A stretch of 59,826 nucleotides of DNA from an uncultured Collinsella sp. (lineage in GTDB: Bacteria > Actinomycetota > Coriobacteriia > Coriobacteriales > Coriobacteriaceae): NCBI GenBank assembly GCA_958452935.1, contig CAUDVX010000010.1:1-59826 (forward strand), in the 5' to 3' direction. Below, one piece after another: positions 1-7,379 of the stretch. The position numbers were made by a program, and so were the translations under genes. How positions within the stretch are numbered: the stretch's first letter is position 1; each line of letters begins with the position of its first letter. Below the pieces are notes generated by a model. That model had not been told where the DNA came from and searched no databases. It saw nothing but the letters and a program-made list of their open reading frames with translations.

Positions 1-35
1 ATCACAAGTAAGTAGACCTTACGGGTTGATTGAGA

Positions 36-67
36 GGGGATGGGGTTTGTGCCCCGTCCCCTTTTTT
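36..67 (+). terminator. Rho-independent terminator ahead of the HAD gene
   Basis: A 10-bp stem (GGGGATGGGG at 36-45 with CCCCGTCCCC at 52-61, one G-T wobble) closes a 6-nt loop and is followed by six T. It ends only 7 bases before the ribosome-binding site of the next gene, so it either ends an upstream transcript or acts as an attenuator in the HAD leader. Confidence 0.8.
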
Positions 68-87
68 GTTCTTGAGAGGAGATGCGT

Positions 88-717
88 ATGATCAAGGCAG
101 TGCTGTTTGACATGGACGGCGTGCTGGTCGATACCGAGTGGTTCTACAACCGTCGCCGCGTGGCGTTTATGGAAGAGAAGGGGTTCCACTTTGACGAGAT
201 TCCCGATCTTTCGGGGTCTAACGAGCCTGCCATTTGGGAGGCGCTGGTGCCCGACGATGTTGAGCTGCGCGAGCGCCTGCGCGTGGAGTACAAGCAGGTC
301 TACAGCCCGGACCACCCCGTTCCGTATGCCGAGCTGCTCAACAAGCAGACGGAGCCGGTGATGCGCGAGCTGCACGAGCGTGGCGTGAAGTGCGCTATCG
401 CGAGCTCGTCCTATCGCGAGCTGATCGACGAGCTAGTGGATATCGCCGGTATCGCCGACGTGCTGGACTACACCATCAGCGGTCACGAGTGCAGTGCGTT
501 TAAGCCCGATCCCGAGATCTACCTGCGTGCCATGGAGATGCTGGGGGTGGAGCCTGCCGAGTGCCTGGTTATCGAGGACTCGCCTTTGGGCATCGAGGCT
601 GGCAAACGTTCCGGCGCCCGCGTCCTGGCGCTGCGCCCGCACGCGGGCGTCAACCTCGATCAATCGCGAGCCGATGCCGTTATCGATAATCTGACCGACA
701 TTTTGGCCGCTTTGTAG
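88..717 (+). CDS. HAD superfamily phosphatase (beta-phosphoglucomutase-like)
   Basis: Cytosolic haloacid-dehalogenase hydrolase of subfamily I (209 aa) that probably removes phosphate from a small sugar-phosphate-type metabolite. All four HAD motifs are visible: DMDGVLVDT with nucleophile D8 and D10, the serine run S106-S108, K139 in KPDPEIY, and E163/D164 in EDSPLGIEAG. The residues between motif I and the serines form a typical helical cap. AGAGGAG at 75-81 fits the ATG at 88; the ATG at 82 lies too close to it. The gene appears monocistronic and follows a terminator hairpin. Members of this family cannot be assigned a substrate from sequence; beta-phosphoglucomutase and phosphoglycolate phosphatase are the obvious alternatives. 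Confidence 0.85.
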   Translation: MIKAVLFDMDGVLVDTEWFYNRRRVAFMEEKGFHFDEIPDLSGSNEPAIWEALVPDDVELRERLRVEYKQVYSPDHPVPYAELLNKQTEPVMRELHERGVKCAIASSSYRELIDELVDIAGIADVLDYTISGHECSAFKPDPEIYLRAMEMLGVEPAECLVIEDSPLGIEAGKRSGARVLALRPHAGVNLDQSRADAVIDNLTDILAAL

Positions 718-814
718 TGTCAATCCGCCGCGAGAAGCACGGGTTCAAACGTTTTTTGCGGTGGACTGGCTCAATTTGGTTTCGATTTTGATCCGTTTGG
801 CTTCGATTCGGGCT

Positions 815-932
815 AAGTGAGTAGACTCTTTGGCGCAGGCCGAGCACAAAGTGCATCTGCTTTAGTAAAACCGCAGGTCACAGGGGTGGCGGTTTTGGGT
901 GTGCTCTGCAGGTCGCGTAAAGTCTACTCACT
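815..932. repeat. Long imperfect palindrome, family A
   Basis: Terminal arms AAGTGAGTAGACT (815-827) and AGTCTACTCACTT (920-932) enclose further paired segments: GAGCACA with TGTGCTC, and AAAACCGC (867-874) with GCGGTTTT (889-896). The 118-bp unit can fold almost end to end. A related sequence (ACAAGTAAGTAGACCTTACG, about 4-23) stands at the window's left edge and looks like the arm of another copy. It occupies most of the 355-bp gap between the HAD and YitT genes; I see no gene in it. Confidence 0.65.
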
Positions 933-1072
933 TGTAATTTGGGTCTTTGGTCGTGGGGGCTGCTGGCCCCGTTTTGGTTGTCGAGGGAGAGTGAATTGAA
1001 GCGCCCTCGCACGCTCCGTGCTACAATCGCCGACATGCCTCACAACTAGATTTGCCTTCGAAAGGAGCCCGC

Positions 1073-2080
1073 GTGGCGAACGCCATCGATCAGCTCACGG
1101 ACCGAGTGCTCGTGCTCGGCCGTCTCACCATCGTCCGCCGCGCCATTACTGCCGTGGCGGTCACAATTTCCGCCGTTCTCCAGACATTTCTGATCCAGGC
1201 ATTCATTCAGCCCGCCGACCTGCTTCCGAGCGGCCTCACCGGCGTCGCGGTCCTGCTCGACCGCGTTACCTCGCTCGGCGGCGTTCACATCGACATCTCG
1301 CTCGGTATGCTCGCGCTCAATATTCCCGTGGCGCTCCTATGTTGGAGCGGCATTAGCAAGCGCTTCGTCATCTTCTCGATGATGCAGGTCGTGCTCTCAT
1401 CGCTGTTTCTCAACGTCTTTCACTTCGCTCCGTTTTTGGGCGACAAGATCATGCTCATCATTTTTGGCGGCGTGGTCTCGGGTCTGGGCGCTGCCATCGC
1501 GCTTAAATCCGGCGCATCCACCGGCGGCACCGACTTTATCGCGCTGTGGGTTTCCAACCACACGGGCAAGACCATCTGGGGCGTCATCTTTGGGTTCAAC
1601 TGCTTTATCCTGGCGATCTTTGGTTTTATGTTTGGCTGGGACAAGGCGGCGTACTCCATCGTGTTCCAGTTTATTTCGACCAAGACCATCGACAGCTTCT
1701 ATCGTCGCTACGACCGCGTGACGCTGCAGATCACGACGCGCAAGGCAGACGAGGTCATGACCGCCTATGTTGACCATTTTCAGCACGGCATTAGCTGCGC
1801 CGAGGTCATTGGCGGATACAGCCGCGAGAAGATGTACCTGCTGCACGCTGTTGTCTCGACCTACGAGAGCCAGGACATTATCAAGCTGGTGTGCGACATC
1901 GATCCCGGCGCCGTGATCAACGTGTTCCACACGCTCAACTTTGTGGGCGGCTGGTGGGGAGGTCATGTCGACGAGCCCATGCCCACGGCCGTTCCCGATC
2001 CCGACAAGCCCGCACGCATGGCCAGCAGGCAGGCGCGCCTCAGCGAGCAGGACAGCCTGCAGCAGGACGACGGCAAGTAG
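1073..2080 (+). CDS. YitT family membrane protein
   Basis: Integral membrane protein of the YitT family (335 aa): an N-terminal block of about five hydrophobic helices (DUF161) followed by a soluble C-terminal DUF2179-type domain (ITTRKADEVMTAYVDHF onward). The conserved glycine-rich stretch SGASTGGTDFIALW sits between helices. The transported substrate or role of YitT proteins is not established. I chose the GTG at 1073 because GAAAGGAG (1060-1067) precedes it by the usual distance; the upstream TTG at 1052 would place the Shine-Dalgarno inside the gene. The tail (about 30 residues) is polar and low in complexity. A strong hairpin follows at 2122-2157. Confidence 0.85.
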   Translation: MANAIDQLTDRVLVLGRLTIVRRAITAVAVTISAVLQTFLIQAFIQPADLLPSGLTGVAVLLDRVTSLGGVHIDISLGMLALNIPVALLCWSGISKRFVIFSMMQVVLSSLFLNVFHFAPFLGDKIMLIIFGGVVSGLGAAIALKSGASTGGTDFIALWVSNHTGKTIWGVIFGFNCFILAIFGFMFGWDKAAYSIVFQFISTKTIDSFYRRYDRVTLQITTRKADEVMTAYVDHFQHGISCAEVIGGYSREKMYLLHAVVSTYESQDIIKLVCDIDPGAVINVFHTLNFVGGWWGGHVDEPMPTAVPDPDKPARMASRQARLSEQDSLQQDDGK

Positions 2081-2121
2081 GGTTTTGGCATTTTGCTGGC
2101 CTGGCGCAATCCTGTCCGCTT

Positions 2122-2157
2122 GAGCCTCCCGAAAGCCTCGCTGCTTTCGGGAGGCTC
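2122..2157 (+). terminator. Hairpin terminator after the YitT gene
   Basis: A perfect 15-bp stem (GAGCCTCCCGAAAGC at 2122-2136 with its complement at 2143-2157) and a 6-nt loop lie 40 bases after the stop codon. The T-tract is poor (TCGTTT), so termination may be partial. Confidence 0.6.
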
Positions 2158-2158
2158 T

Positions 2159-2208
2159 CGTTTGCCCAGATAAAACCTACCAAAAAGAAGCTGTCGCTTT
2201 TTGGTAGG
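2159..2208. repeat. Repeat family F, copy 1
   Basis: CGTTTGCCCAGATAAAACCT is followed by the hairpin CTACCAAAAAG (2177-2187) / CTTTTTGGTAG (2197-2207). An inverted second copy stands at 11684-11733 with the same 20-base leader and a changed loop. The two copies share both flank and stem, so this is a dispersed element rather than a plain terminator. Confidence 0.6.
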
Positions 2209-2300
2209 GAGGGTGTATCGTTTTATCAATATGAGGTAACATGAAACTAGACGTTATATACGTATTAGTTATTTCGATATTCCGATAAGAGTGATTAGAT

Positions 2301-3020
2301 ATGCCTGCGCCCAAAAATGCACCGCTTTACCAGCAGATTTACGACGAAATCAAGGATGCGATCGAGAAAGGTGTTTATGCACCCAAGGAGCGTATTCCGT
2401 CCGAGCTTGAGCTAGCCGAGCAGTACGACGTGAGCCGCATTACGGTGCGCCGCGCCGTCGAGGAGCTGTGCTCCGATGGATACCTGGTTAAGCAGCAGGG
2501 CCGTGGCACCTTTGTCTCCACGCCGCACATCAACCGCCAGTTCCACGCTTCGACGCTGCAGACGTTTACCGCGCTGTGTGCCGATAATGGCATGAAGGCG
2601 GGCGCGCATGTGGTCGATCGCCAGATTGTGCCGGCACGTCAAAACGAGATGGAGTTCTTTGGCCTGCAAAAGGACGCGCTGCTGCTGCATATTAAGCGCG
2701 TGCGCACAGCCGACGGCGAGCCCATCTTTGAGGAGAACATCTTTGTGCCGTTTGACGCCTACCGTGAGCTGTTGACGGCCGATCTTGAGGACAAGTCGAT
2801 TTTTGCCGAGGTCGAGCGTGTTGGCGGAACGCCGATTGTCTCGGTTGGCTACCGCACGGTCGAGGCCGTTCGTGCCAATACCGAGCAGGCGGCCGAGTTG
2901 GGCATTGCTCCGCACGATCCGCTGCTCAACCTGCGTGCCAGCTTTACCGGTCCCAATGGCGAGCCGGTCCTGATGGGTAAGCAGTACTACGTGGGATCGC
3001 GCTACGTTATGGTGATGTAA
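2301..3020 (+). CDS. GntR family regulator, HutC/UTRA type
   Basis: DNA-binding transcription regulator (239 aa). The N-terminal 70 residues form a GntR winged helix-turn-helix (PLYQQIYDEIK, IPSELELAEQYDVSRITVRRAVEEL, GRGTFV) and the C-terminal part is a UTRA effector domain, which in this subfamily binds small sugar phosphates or amino-acid derivatives. The start ATG at 2301 has only a weak Shine-Dalgarno; the region upstream is AT-rich and contains the short palindrome-like ACGTTATATACGT, a possible operator. The gene stands alone: a terminator precedes it and a perfect 12-bp hairpin begins directly after its stop codon. No target gene is evident nearby. Confidence 0.9.
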   Translation: MPAPKNAPLYQQIYDEIKDAIEKGVYAPKERIPSELELAEQYDVSRITVRRAVEELCSDGYLVKQQGRGTFVSTPHINRQFHASTLQTFTALCADNGMKAGAHVVDRQIVPARQNEMEFFGLQKDALLLHIKRVRTADGEPIFEENIFVPFDAYRELLTADLEDKSIFAEVERVGGTPIVSVGYRTVEAVRANTEQAAELGIAPHDPLLNLRASFTGPNGEPVLMGKQYYVGSRYVMVM

Positions 3021-3048
3021 GTTACGCGGTTTTACCAAACCGCGTAAC
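3021..3048 (+). terminator. Hairpin immediately after the GntR stop codon
   Basis: A perfect 12-bp stem (GTTACGCGGTTT 3021-3032 / AAACCGCGTAAC 3037-3048) with loop TACC abuts the stop codon. The left arm and loop of the same hairpin (GTTACGCGGTTTTACCAAAC) recur directly at the glmM stop codon (32020-32039), where the right arm is missing. A second perfect 9-bp hairpin, CCGCCGTTC/GAACGGCGG, follows at 3072-3093. There is no T-tract after either. Confidence 0.5.
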
Positions 3049-3108
3049 GGCTCGATGCTGCGCCTTTGGTTCCGCCGTTCTAACGAACGGCGGACCAGTC
3101 GACGCTGC

Positions 3109-3206
3109 AAACGCCCCTAAGCGGCAATCTGACGTTCAATCGTCGGTCGCGTACCGAAGTACGCTTCCCTCCTCTTTCACGTCACCTTGCTCGCTTAGGG
3201 GCGTTT
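3109..3206. ncRNA. Candidate structured RNA or mobile palindrome, about 98 nt
   Basis: Nested complementary segments form one long arm: 14 bp (AAACGCCCCTAAGC 3109-3122 / GCTTAGGGGCGTTT 3193-3206), GCAA/TTGC (3124-3127/3187-3190), TGACGT/ACGTCA (3130-3135/3179-3184) and GCGTAC/GTACGC (3149-3154/3159-3164). Read on the minus strand the tip is C(UUCG)G, an extra-stable tetraloop. Two purine/pyrimidine-biased internal loops of 13-14 nt separate the last two stems. The strand of any transcript is uncertain; the plus strand ends in GGGGCGTTTTC, terminator-like. It could also be a repeat element of the kind seen elsewhere in this window. Confidence 0.4.
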
Positions 3207-3254
3207 TCGCTGACCCATACCCAGCCAGCGACGTTTCCGCGCTTGTCAAGAGAC

Positions 3255-3310
3255 TAGTCGTTGGGGACGTTCTTAAATGGCTAGTCATTCAAGAACGTCC
3301 CCAATGACTA
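3255..3310. repeat. Palindromic repeat family B, simple copy
   Basis: Two 20-base arms (3255-3274 and 3291-3310, one mismatch; core TTGGGGACGTTCTT) enclose a 16-nt loop that itself contains CTAGTCATT. The same arms recur around a nested insertion at 32039-32158. The copy lies between the GntR gene and recQ. Confidence 0.75.
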
Positions 3311-3400
3311 CCCGCAGAATGAGCGTGGCTGACAGCCGGGCGACGCCGGTCCGCGTGGCGGCGTATAATCGGCGGCAGATGACTTGGACGTTAGGAAACC

Positions 3401-5377
3401 ATGACCGATAGCATGCAGCAGATGGCGCTCGACACGCTCGGCGCCTATTTTGGCTACACCTCGTTTCGCCCGGGGCAGGACCGCATGGTGGATGCGATTC
3501 TTGCTGGCCGCGATGCGCTCGGCGTTATGCCCACAGGCGCCGGCAAGTCTATCTGCTACCAGGTCCCCGCACTCATGCTGCCCGGCATCACCTTTGTGGT
3601 GAGCCCGTTGCTGTCGCTTATGGAGGACCAGACCCGCGCGCTGCTCGCGGCGGGTGCGCGCCCCAGCTATCTCAACTCCAGTCTTACTCCGGCCCAGCAA
3701 AACACCGTGCTCAAGCGGGCGCGCGAGGGCCGCTATCAGCTTATGTATGTGGCACCCGAGCGTCTGCTCGAGCCGCGCTTTCTGGCCTTTGCGCAGGAAG
3801 CTGCGGTCGAAGGCGGCATTGGCGTGCCGCTCGTGGCCATTGACGAGGCCCACTGCGTGAGCCAGTGGGGCCAGGATTTTCGCCCCGCCTACCTGCAGAT
3901 TCGCGAGTTCATCGATTCCCTGCCGCAGCGCCCCATCGTGGCGGCGTTTACCGCCACGGCGACCGAGCGCGTGCGCGCGGACATTCAGCAGATGCTCGGC
4001 CTGCAAAATCCCGCGACGGTAGTGACGGGCTTCGATCGCAAGAACCTCTACTTTGGCTGCGAGGAGATGGGCGACAAGGCCAAGACCGCCTGGGTGCGCG
4101 ACTACGTGATCGCGCATTCGAGCGAGAGCGGCATCGTGTATTGCTCGACCCGCAAGACGGTCGACGCGCTGGCCGCGGAGCTTGCCGAGGCACTGGGCCC
4201 CAGCGGCATTCGCGTGGGCCGCTACCATGCCGGCATGGGCAACGACGTCCGCCGGCAAAGCCAGCGCGCTTTTATCGACGACGACATTCAGGTGATGGTT
4301 GCCACCAACGCCTTTGGCATGGGCATCGACAAGCCCAACGTGCGCTACGTGATCCACAACAACGTGCCCGAGAGCATCGAGGCCTACTACCAGGAGGCTG
4401 GTCGCGCCGGCCGCGATGGCGACCCGGCCAGCTGCCACTTGCTGTGGAACGGCAACGATTTTCGCATGCGCCGCTTTCTGATCGACCGTGGCGATGCGGC
4501 CGACGAGGCGCTCGATGACGAGCAGCGCGCGTGGGCGCTCCAGAACCGTTATCGTCTGCTCAGCCAGATGGAGGGCTACTGCAATACCACCGGCTGCCTG
4601 CGCGAATACATGCTGCGCTACTTTGGCGACGAAGCCGCGGCCGAGCATGCGACAGCCGCTGCGGGAGGCACGGCAGACGACGCCGAGGGCTGCGGCAACT
4701 GCAGCAACTGTCTCACGCAGTTCGAGGTCGAGGACGTCACCGATATGGCCCGCGCCGCTGTGCGCTATGTGGCCACGCGCCCCATGCGCTTTGGCAAGTC
4801 GCTCATCGCCGATGTGCTCCACGGCGGCAACACCGAGCGCATTCGCCAGATGCATTTGGACGAGGACCGCGGCTACGGTGAGCTGTCGAGCGAATCGGTC
4901 GGGCGCATCAAGGACATCATCGGCCAACTGTGCGGCCGCGGCTACCTGGCCACCTCGCAGGGGCAATACCCGGTCGTGGGGCTGGGCCCGCGTGCCACCG
5001 AGGTCGAGGATGAGGCGTTTGCCTTTACCGTTAAGCGTCGCGCGTCCAAGCGCAAGGCCTCGGCCCGCGCCCGCCGTGCGGTGGATCTGCTGCGCGAGGA
5101 GGCCGAGCTGGATCAACGCCCGCGCGTGGGCGACGATGCCGAGCTGTTCGAGCGCCTGCGTGCCCTCCGCAAGGAGATCTCGACGGAGCTGGAGATGGCG
5201 CCGTACATGGTCTTCTCCGACAAGGCCCTGCGCGGCCTGTGCCGCCTGCGCCCGCAGACGCGCGACGAGCTGATCCAGGTCAACGGCATTGGCGAGAAAA
5301 AGGCCGACGCCTTTGGCGAGCAGTTTATGGCGGCGATTGAAGAGTTTGAGTCCGAGCATGCGCGGGATGGAGCGTAA
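3401..5377 (+). CDS. recQ: ATP-dependent DNA helicase RecQ
   Basis: Superfamily 2 3'-5' DNA helicase acting in recombination and repair of stalled forks (658 aa, close to the longer bacterial RecQ length). Visible features in order: Walker A GVMPTGAGKS (K49), DEAH box D148-H151, helicase C-terminal motifs with QEAGRAGRDGDPA, a zinc-binding cysteine set (C394, C399, C431, C434, C437), an RQC winged helix (DVLHGGNTERIRQMHLD), and a C-terminal HRDC domain (LRALRKEISTELEMAPYMVF). Every expected motif is present. A GntR regulator gene begins 2 bases after its stop, so the two are probably cotranscribed although no functional link is obvious. Confidence 0.95.
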   Translation: MTDSMQQMALDTLGAYFGYTSFRPGQDRMVDAILAGRDALGVMPTGAGKSICYQVPALMLPGITFVVSPLLSLMEDQTRALLAAGARPSYLNSSLTPAQQNTVLKRAREGRYQLMYVAPERLLEPRFLAFAQEAAVEGGIGVPLVAIDEAHCVSQWGQDFRPAYLQIREFIDSLPQRPIVAAFTATATERVRADIQQMLGLQNPATVVTGFDRKNLYFGCEEMGDKAKTAWVRDYVIAHSSESGIVYCSTRKTVDALAAELAEALGPSGIRVGRYHAGMGNDVRRQSQRAFIDDDIQVMVATNAFGMGIDKPNVRYVIHNNVPESIEAYYQEAGRAGRDGDPASCHLLWNGNDFRMRRFLIDRGDAADEALDDEQRAWALQNRYRLLSQMEGYCNTTGCLREYMLRYFGDEAAAEHATAAAGGTADDAEGCGNCSNCLTQFEVEDVTDMARAAVRYVATRPMRFGKSLIADVLHGGNTERIRQMHLDEDRGYGELSSESVGRIKDIIGQLCGRGYLATSQGQYPVVGLGPRATEVEDEAFAFTVKRRASKRKASARARRAVDLLREEAELDQRPRVGDDAELFERLRALRKEISTELEMAPYMVFSDKALRGLCRLRPQTRDELIQVNGIGEKKADAFGEQFMAAIEEFESEHARDGA

Positions 5378-5379
5378 CG

Positions 5380-6135
5380 ATGGCTTTCGATAGCAAGACC
5401 GACCGTACTGACGTGTCCGCCGTGCCGCTGTACCAGCAGGTCATGGACGACCTAAAGGGCGAGATCGCGCGCGGCGTGTACGCTGCCGGCTCGCGCATTC
5501 CTTCCGAGATGGAGCTCGCGAAGTCCTACGGCGTGGGGCGCGTCACCGTGCGTCGCGCCATCGAGGAGCTGTCGCGTGCGGGGCATCTCAACCGCCAGCA
5601 GGGGAGGGGCACCTTTGTGTGTGCGCCCAAGCTCAAGCGCAAGATTCGCCAGAAGGGTGACGTCCAGAGCTTTACTGAGGGTTGTGCTGCCAACGACATG
5701 GTGCCGGGTGCGCGCCTGGTGTCGCGCACGGTGGTCGCGGCGACGCACGAGGATGCGGCGTTCTTTGGCGTGGAACCCGGCTGCGAGCTTATCGTGGTCG
5801 AACGCGTGCGCACAGCCGACGGCATCCCTGTCATGCTCGAGAACAACGCCTTTGTGCTCGCCGACCATCCCTACCTGCAGACGCTTGCCGACAAGGACCT
5901 CACGGACAATTCCATCTTTGCGCTCGTTGCCGAGCATTCGGGTCGCGCGCCGCTCAAGTCCGACCCCTGCACCGTGGAGATTGCGCTTGCCGATGCTCAG
6001 ACGGCCCCGCTGCTGGAGGTGCCGGTCGGTGAACCGCTCTTCTATATGGAGGCGTACTTTGCCGACGCTGGCGGGCGCCCTCTACTGCTCGGCCGCCAAA
6101 AGATCGTGGGCTCGCGCTACGTCTTCGACATCTAA
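5380..6135 (+). CDS. GntR family regulator, HutC/UTRA type, next to SIS deglycase
   Basis: 251-aa transcription regulator. Residues 10-80 form the GntR winged helix (PLYQQVMDDLKGEI, IPSEMELAKSYGVGRVTVRRAIEEL, GRGTFVCAP); the rest is a UTRA ligand-binding domain. Its ATG lies 2 bases after the recQ stop, and GGAG inside the end of recQ (5369-5372) serves as Shine-Dalgarno. The next gene, 145 bp downstream, is an FrlB-like sugar-amine deglycase, and the gap holds repeated operator-like sequences (6145-6226). The likeliest role is control of that deglycase in response to its phosphorylated substrate, as in frlR/frlB-type loci. That is inferred from position and family. Confidence 0.9.
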   Translation: MAFDSKTDRTDVSAVPLYQQVMDDLKGEIARGVYAAGSRIPSEMELAKSYGVGRVTVRRAIEELSRAGHLNRQQGRGTFVCAPKLKRKIRQKGDVQSFTEGCAANDMVPGARLVSRTVVAATHEDAAFFGVEPGCELIVVERVRTADGIPVMLENNAFVLADHPYLQTLADKDLTDNSIFALVAEHSGRAPLKSDPCTVEIALADAQTAPLLEVPVGEPLFYMEAYFADAGGRPLLLGRQKIVGSRYVFDI

Positions 6136-6144
6136 CGTCCACAG

Positions 6145-6226
6145 ATAGAACAACATAGAACAACTTTGGTGAAATGACTTCACGGGCGTTATTACACGTG
6201 TTATAAATAGGACAACATAGAACGAC
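6145..6226. promoter_or_regulatory. Candidate GntR operators upstream of the SIS gene
   Basis: ATAGAACAACATAGAACAAC (6145-6164) recurs with two changes at 6207-6226 (ATAGGACAACATAGAACGAC), 62 bp apart. Between them lies an AT-rich near-palindrome with perfect core ACACGTGT. Spaced direct repeats between a GntR gene and its likely target suggest a two-site operator; no site of this exact sequence is known to me. Confidence 0.45.
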
Positions 6227-6279
6227 CGCAGGTACGAGCTGTCGTCGTTCAAAACCACCGCACAAGGAGGGGCATCACC

Positions 6280-7248
6280 ATGAATGCACACGATCTGATT
6301 CAGGAAATTATCGAGCGCAAGGGCAAGATTGAGAATGTCTTTTGGATCGCCTGCGGCGGTTCGATGATTGACCTGATGCCGGCCAACGAGCTGCTCAAGC
6401 GCGAGGCCACCACGTTTTCCTCGACGGTCTACACGGCACGCGAGTTTTGCCTGATGGCCCCCAAGAGCCTTGGTGAGAAGTCACTCGTTATTGCCTGCAG
6501 CCACAGCGGCAACACGCAGGAGGTCGTCGACGGCTGCGAGATGGCGCTGGCCGCCGGTGCCGAGGTCGTTGCCCTCACCGACTGCGAGGGCTCCAAGATC
6601 GACAACGGCAAGTGGACTACCTGGGTCTATCCCTGGGGCGAGGGCGTGCCGCAGGCCGAGGTCCCGCAGGGCATCGGCGCCCTGATGGCTGCCGAGCTGC
6701 TCGACCAGCAGGAGGGTTACGAGGCGCTTGCCGACATGTACGAGGGCCTCAAGCAGATGGATGCGCTGCTGCCCGCCGCCCGCGAGAAGGTCAACACCGA
6801 GCTGGGCGCCCGCTTTGCCGAGCTCTGCCAGCAGCACAAGTTCTTCTATATCCTGGGCTCCGGACCCAACTTTAGCCAGACCTACGCCATGGCCATCTGC
6901 TCGCTCATGGAGATGCAATGGCAGCACTGCTGCTACATCCACTCCGGCGAGTACTTCCACGGCCCGTTCGAAGCCACCGAGCCCGGCGTGTTCTACTTTG
7001 TGCAGCTCGGATCGGGCGAGTGCCGCCCCATGGAGGAGCGCGCGCTGGCGTTCCTCAACACGCACACCGACACGATCATGGTGCTCGACGCGCTCGAGTA
7101 CGGTGTGGGCGACGTGCCTGCCAGCGTGCGTTCATTCCTGGAGCCGATCTTCTTCTACGCGATGAGCTGCGAGCTGCGCGCCGCGCGCGGCAAGGTCTTC
7201 GACCACAGCCCCGAGGTTCGTCGCTACATGGGCATCGAGCAGTACTAG
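6280..7248 (+). CDS. SIS-domain sugar-amine deglycase, FrlB-like
   Basis: 322-aa cytosolic enzyme of the SIS (sugar isomerase) fold related to fructoselysine-6-phosphate deglycase, which splits a 6-phosphorylated Amadori product into glucose 6-phosphate and the free amine. Two SIS halves are visible. The phosphosugar-binding serine/threonine loop is CSHSGNT, and HSGEYFHGP in the second half matches the conserved Glu/His motif of this subfamily. AAGGAGG precedes the ATG at the normal distance. A GntR regulator lies upstream, but no transporter or kinase gene accompanies it, unlike the second SIS gene at 19881. The exact amine is unknown; a glucosamine-phosphate isomerase-like role is possible. 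Confidence 0.8.
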   Translation: MNAHDLIQEIIERKGKIENVFWIACGGSMIDLMPANELLKREATTFSSTVYTAREFCLMAPKSLGEKSLVIACSHSGNTQEVVDGCEMALAAGAEVVALTDCEGSKIDNGKWTTWVYPWGEGVPQAEVPQGIGALMAAELLDQQEGYEALADMYEGLKQMDALLPAAREKVNTELGARFAELCQQHKFFYILGSGPNFSQTYAMAICSLMEMQWQHCCYIHSGEYFHGPFEATEPGVFYFVQLGSGECRPMEERALAFLNTHTDTIMVLDALEYGVGDVPASVRSFLEPIFFYAMSCELRAARGKVFDHSPEVRRYMGIEQY

Positions 7249-7300
7249 GTACCGGGAAAGTATTCACCTTCGATTCGCAAGGGCGCTGCGTGAGCCAAAA

Positions 7301-7338
7301 AAGCGGGCCGCGCCGGGGATTTCCGGCGCGGCCCGCTT
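7301..7338. terminator. Bidirectional terminator
   Basis: A perfect 16-bp GC-rich stem (7301-7316 / 7323-7338) with a 6-nt loop lies between convergent genes. The minus strand ends in TTTTTT, so it mainly serves the dehydrogenase gene; the plus side has a weak tail. Confidence 0.85.
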
Positions 7339-7379
7339 AGTATCGCGCTTAGATTCGCAAGGTTGCGGCAGCCAGCGAC

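Noticed and set aside
817..999. 60-aa open frame between the HAD and YitT genes
   Set aside because: It lies almost entirely inside the family A palindrome, has no ribosome-binding site and no recognisable composition.
3308..5359. 683-aa open frame antisense to recQ
   Set aside because: It mirrors the recQ codons and has no ribosome-binding site; its composition is typical of an antisense shadow in high-GC DNA. The same applies to the 897-aa frame opposite pheT (35423-38116) and the 949-aa frame opposite the Ca2+-ATPase (45126-47975).
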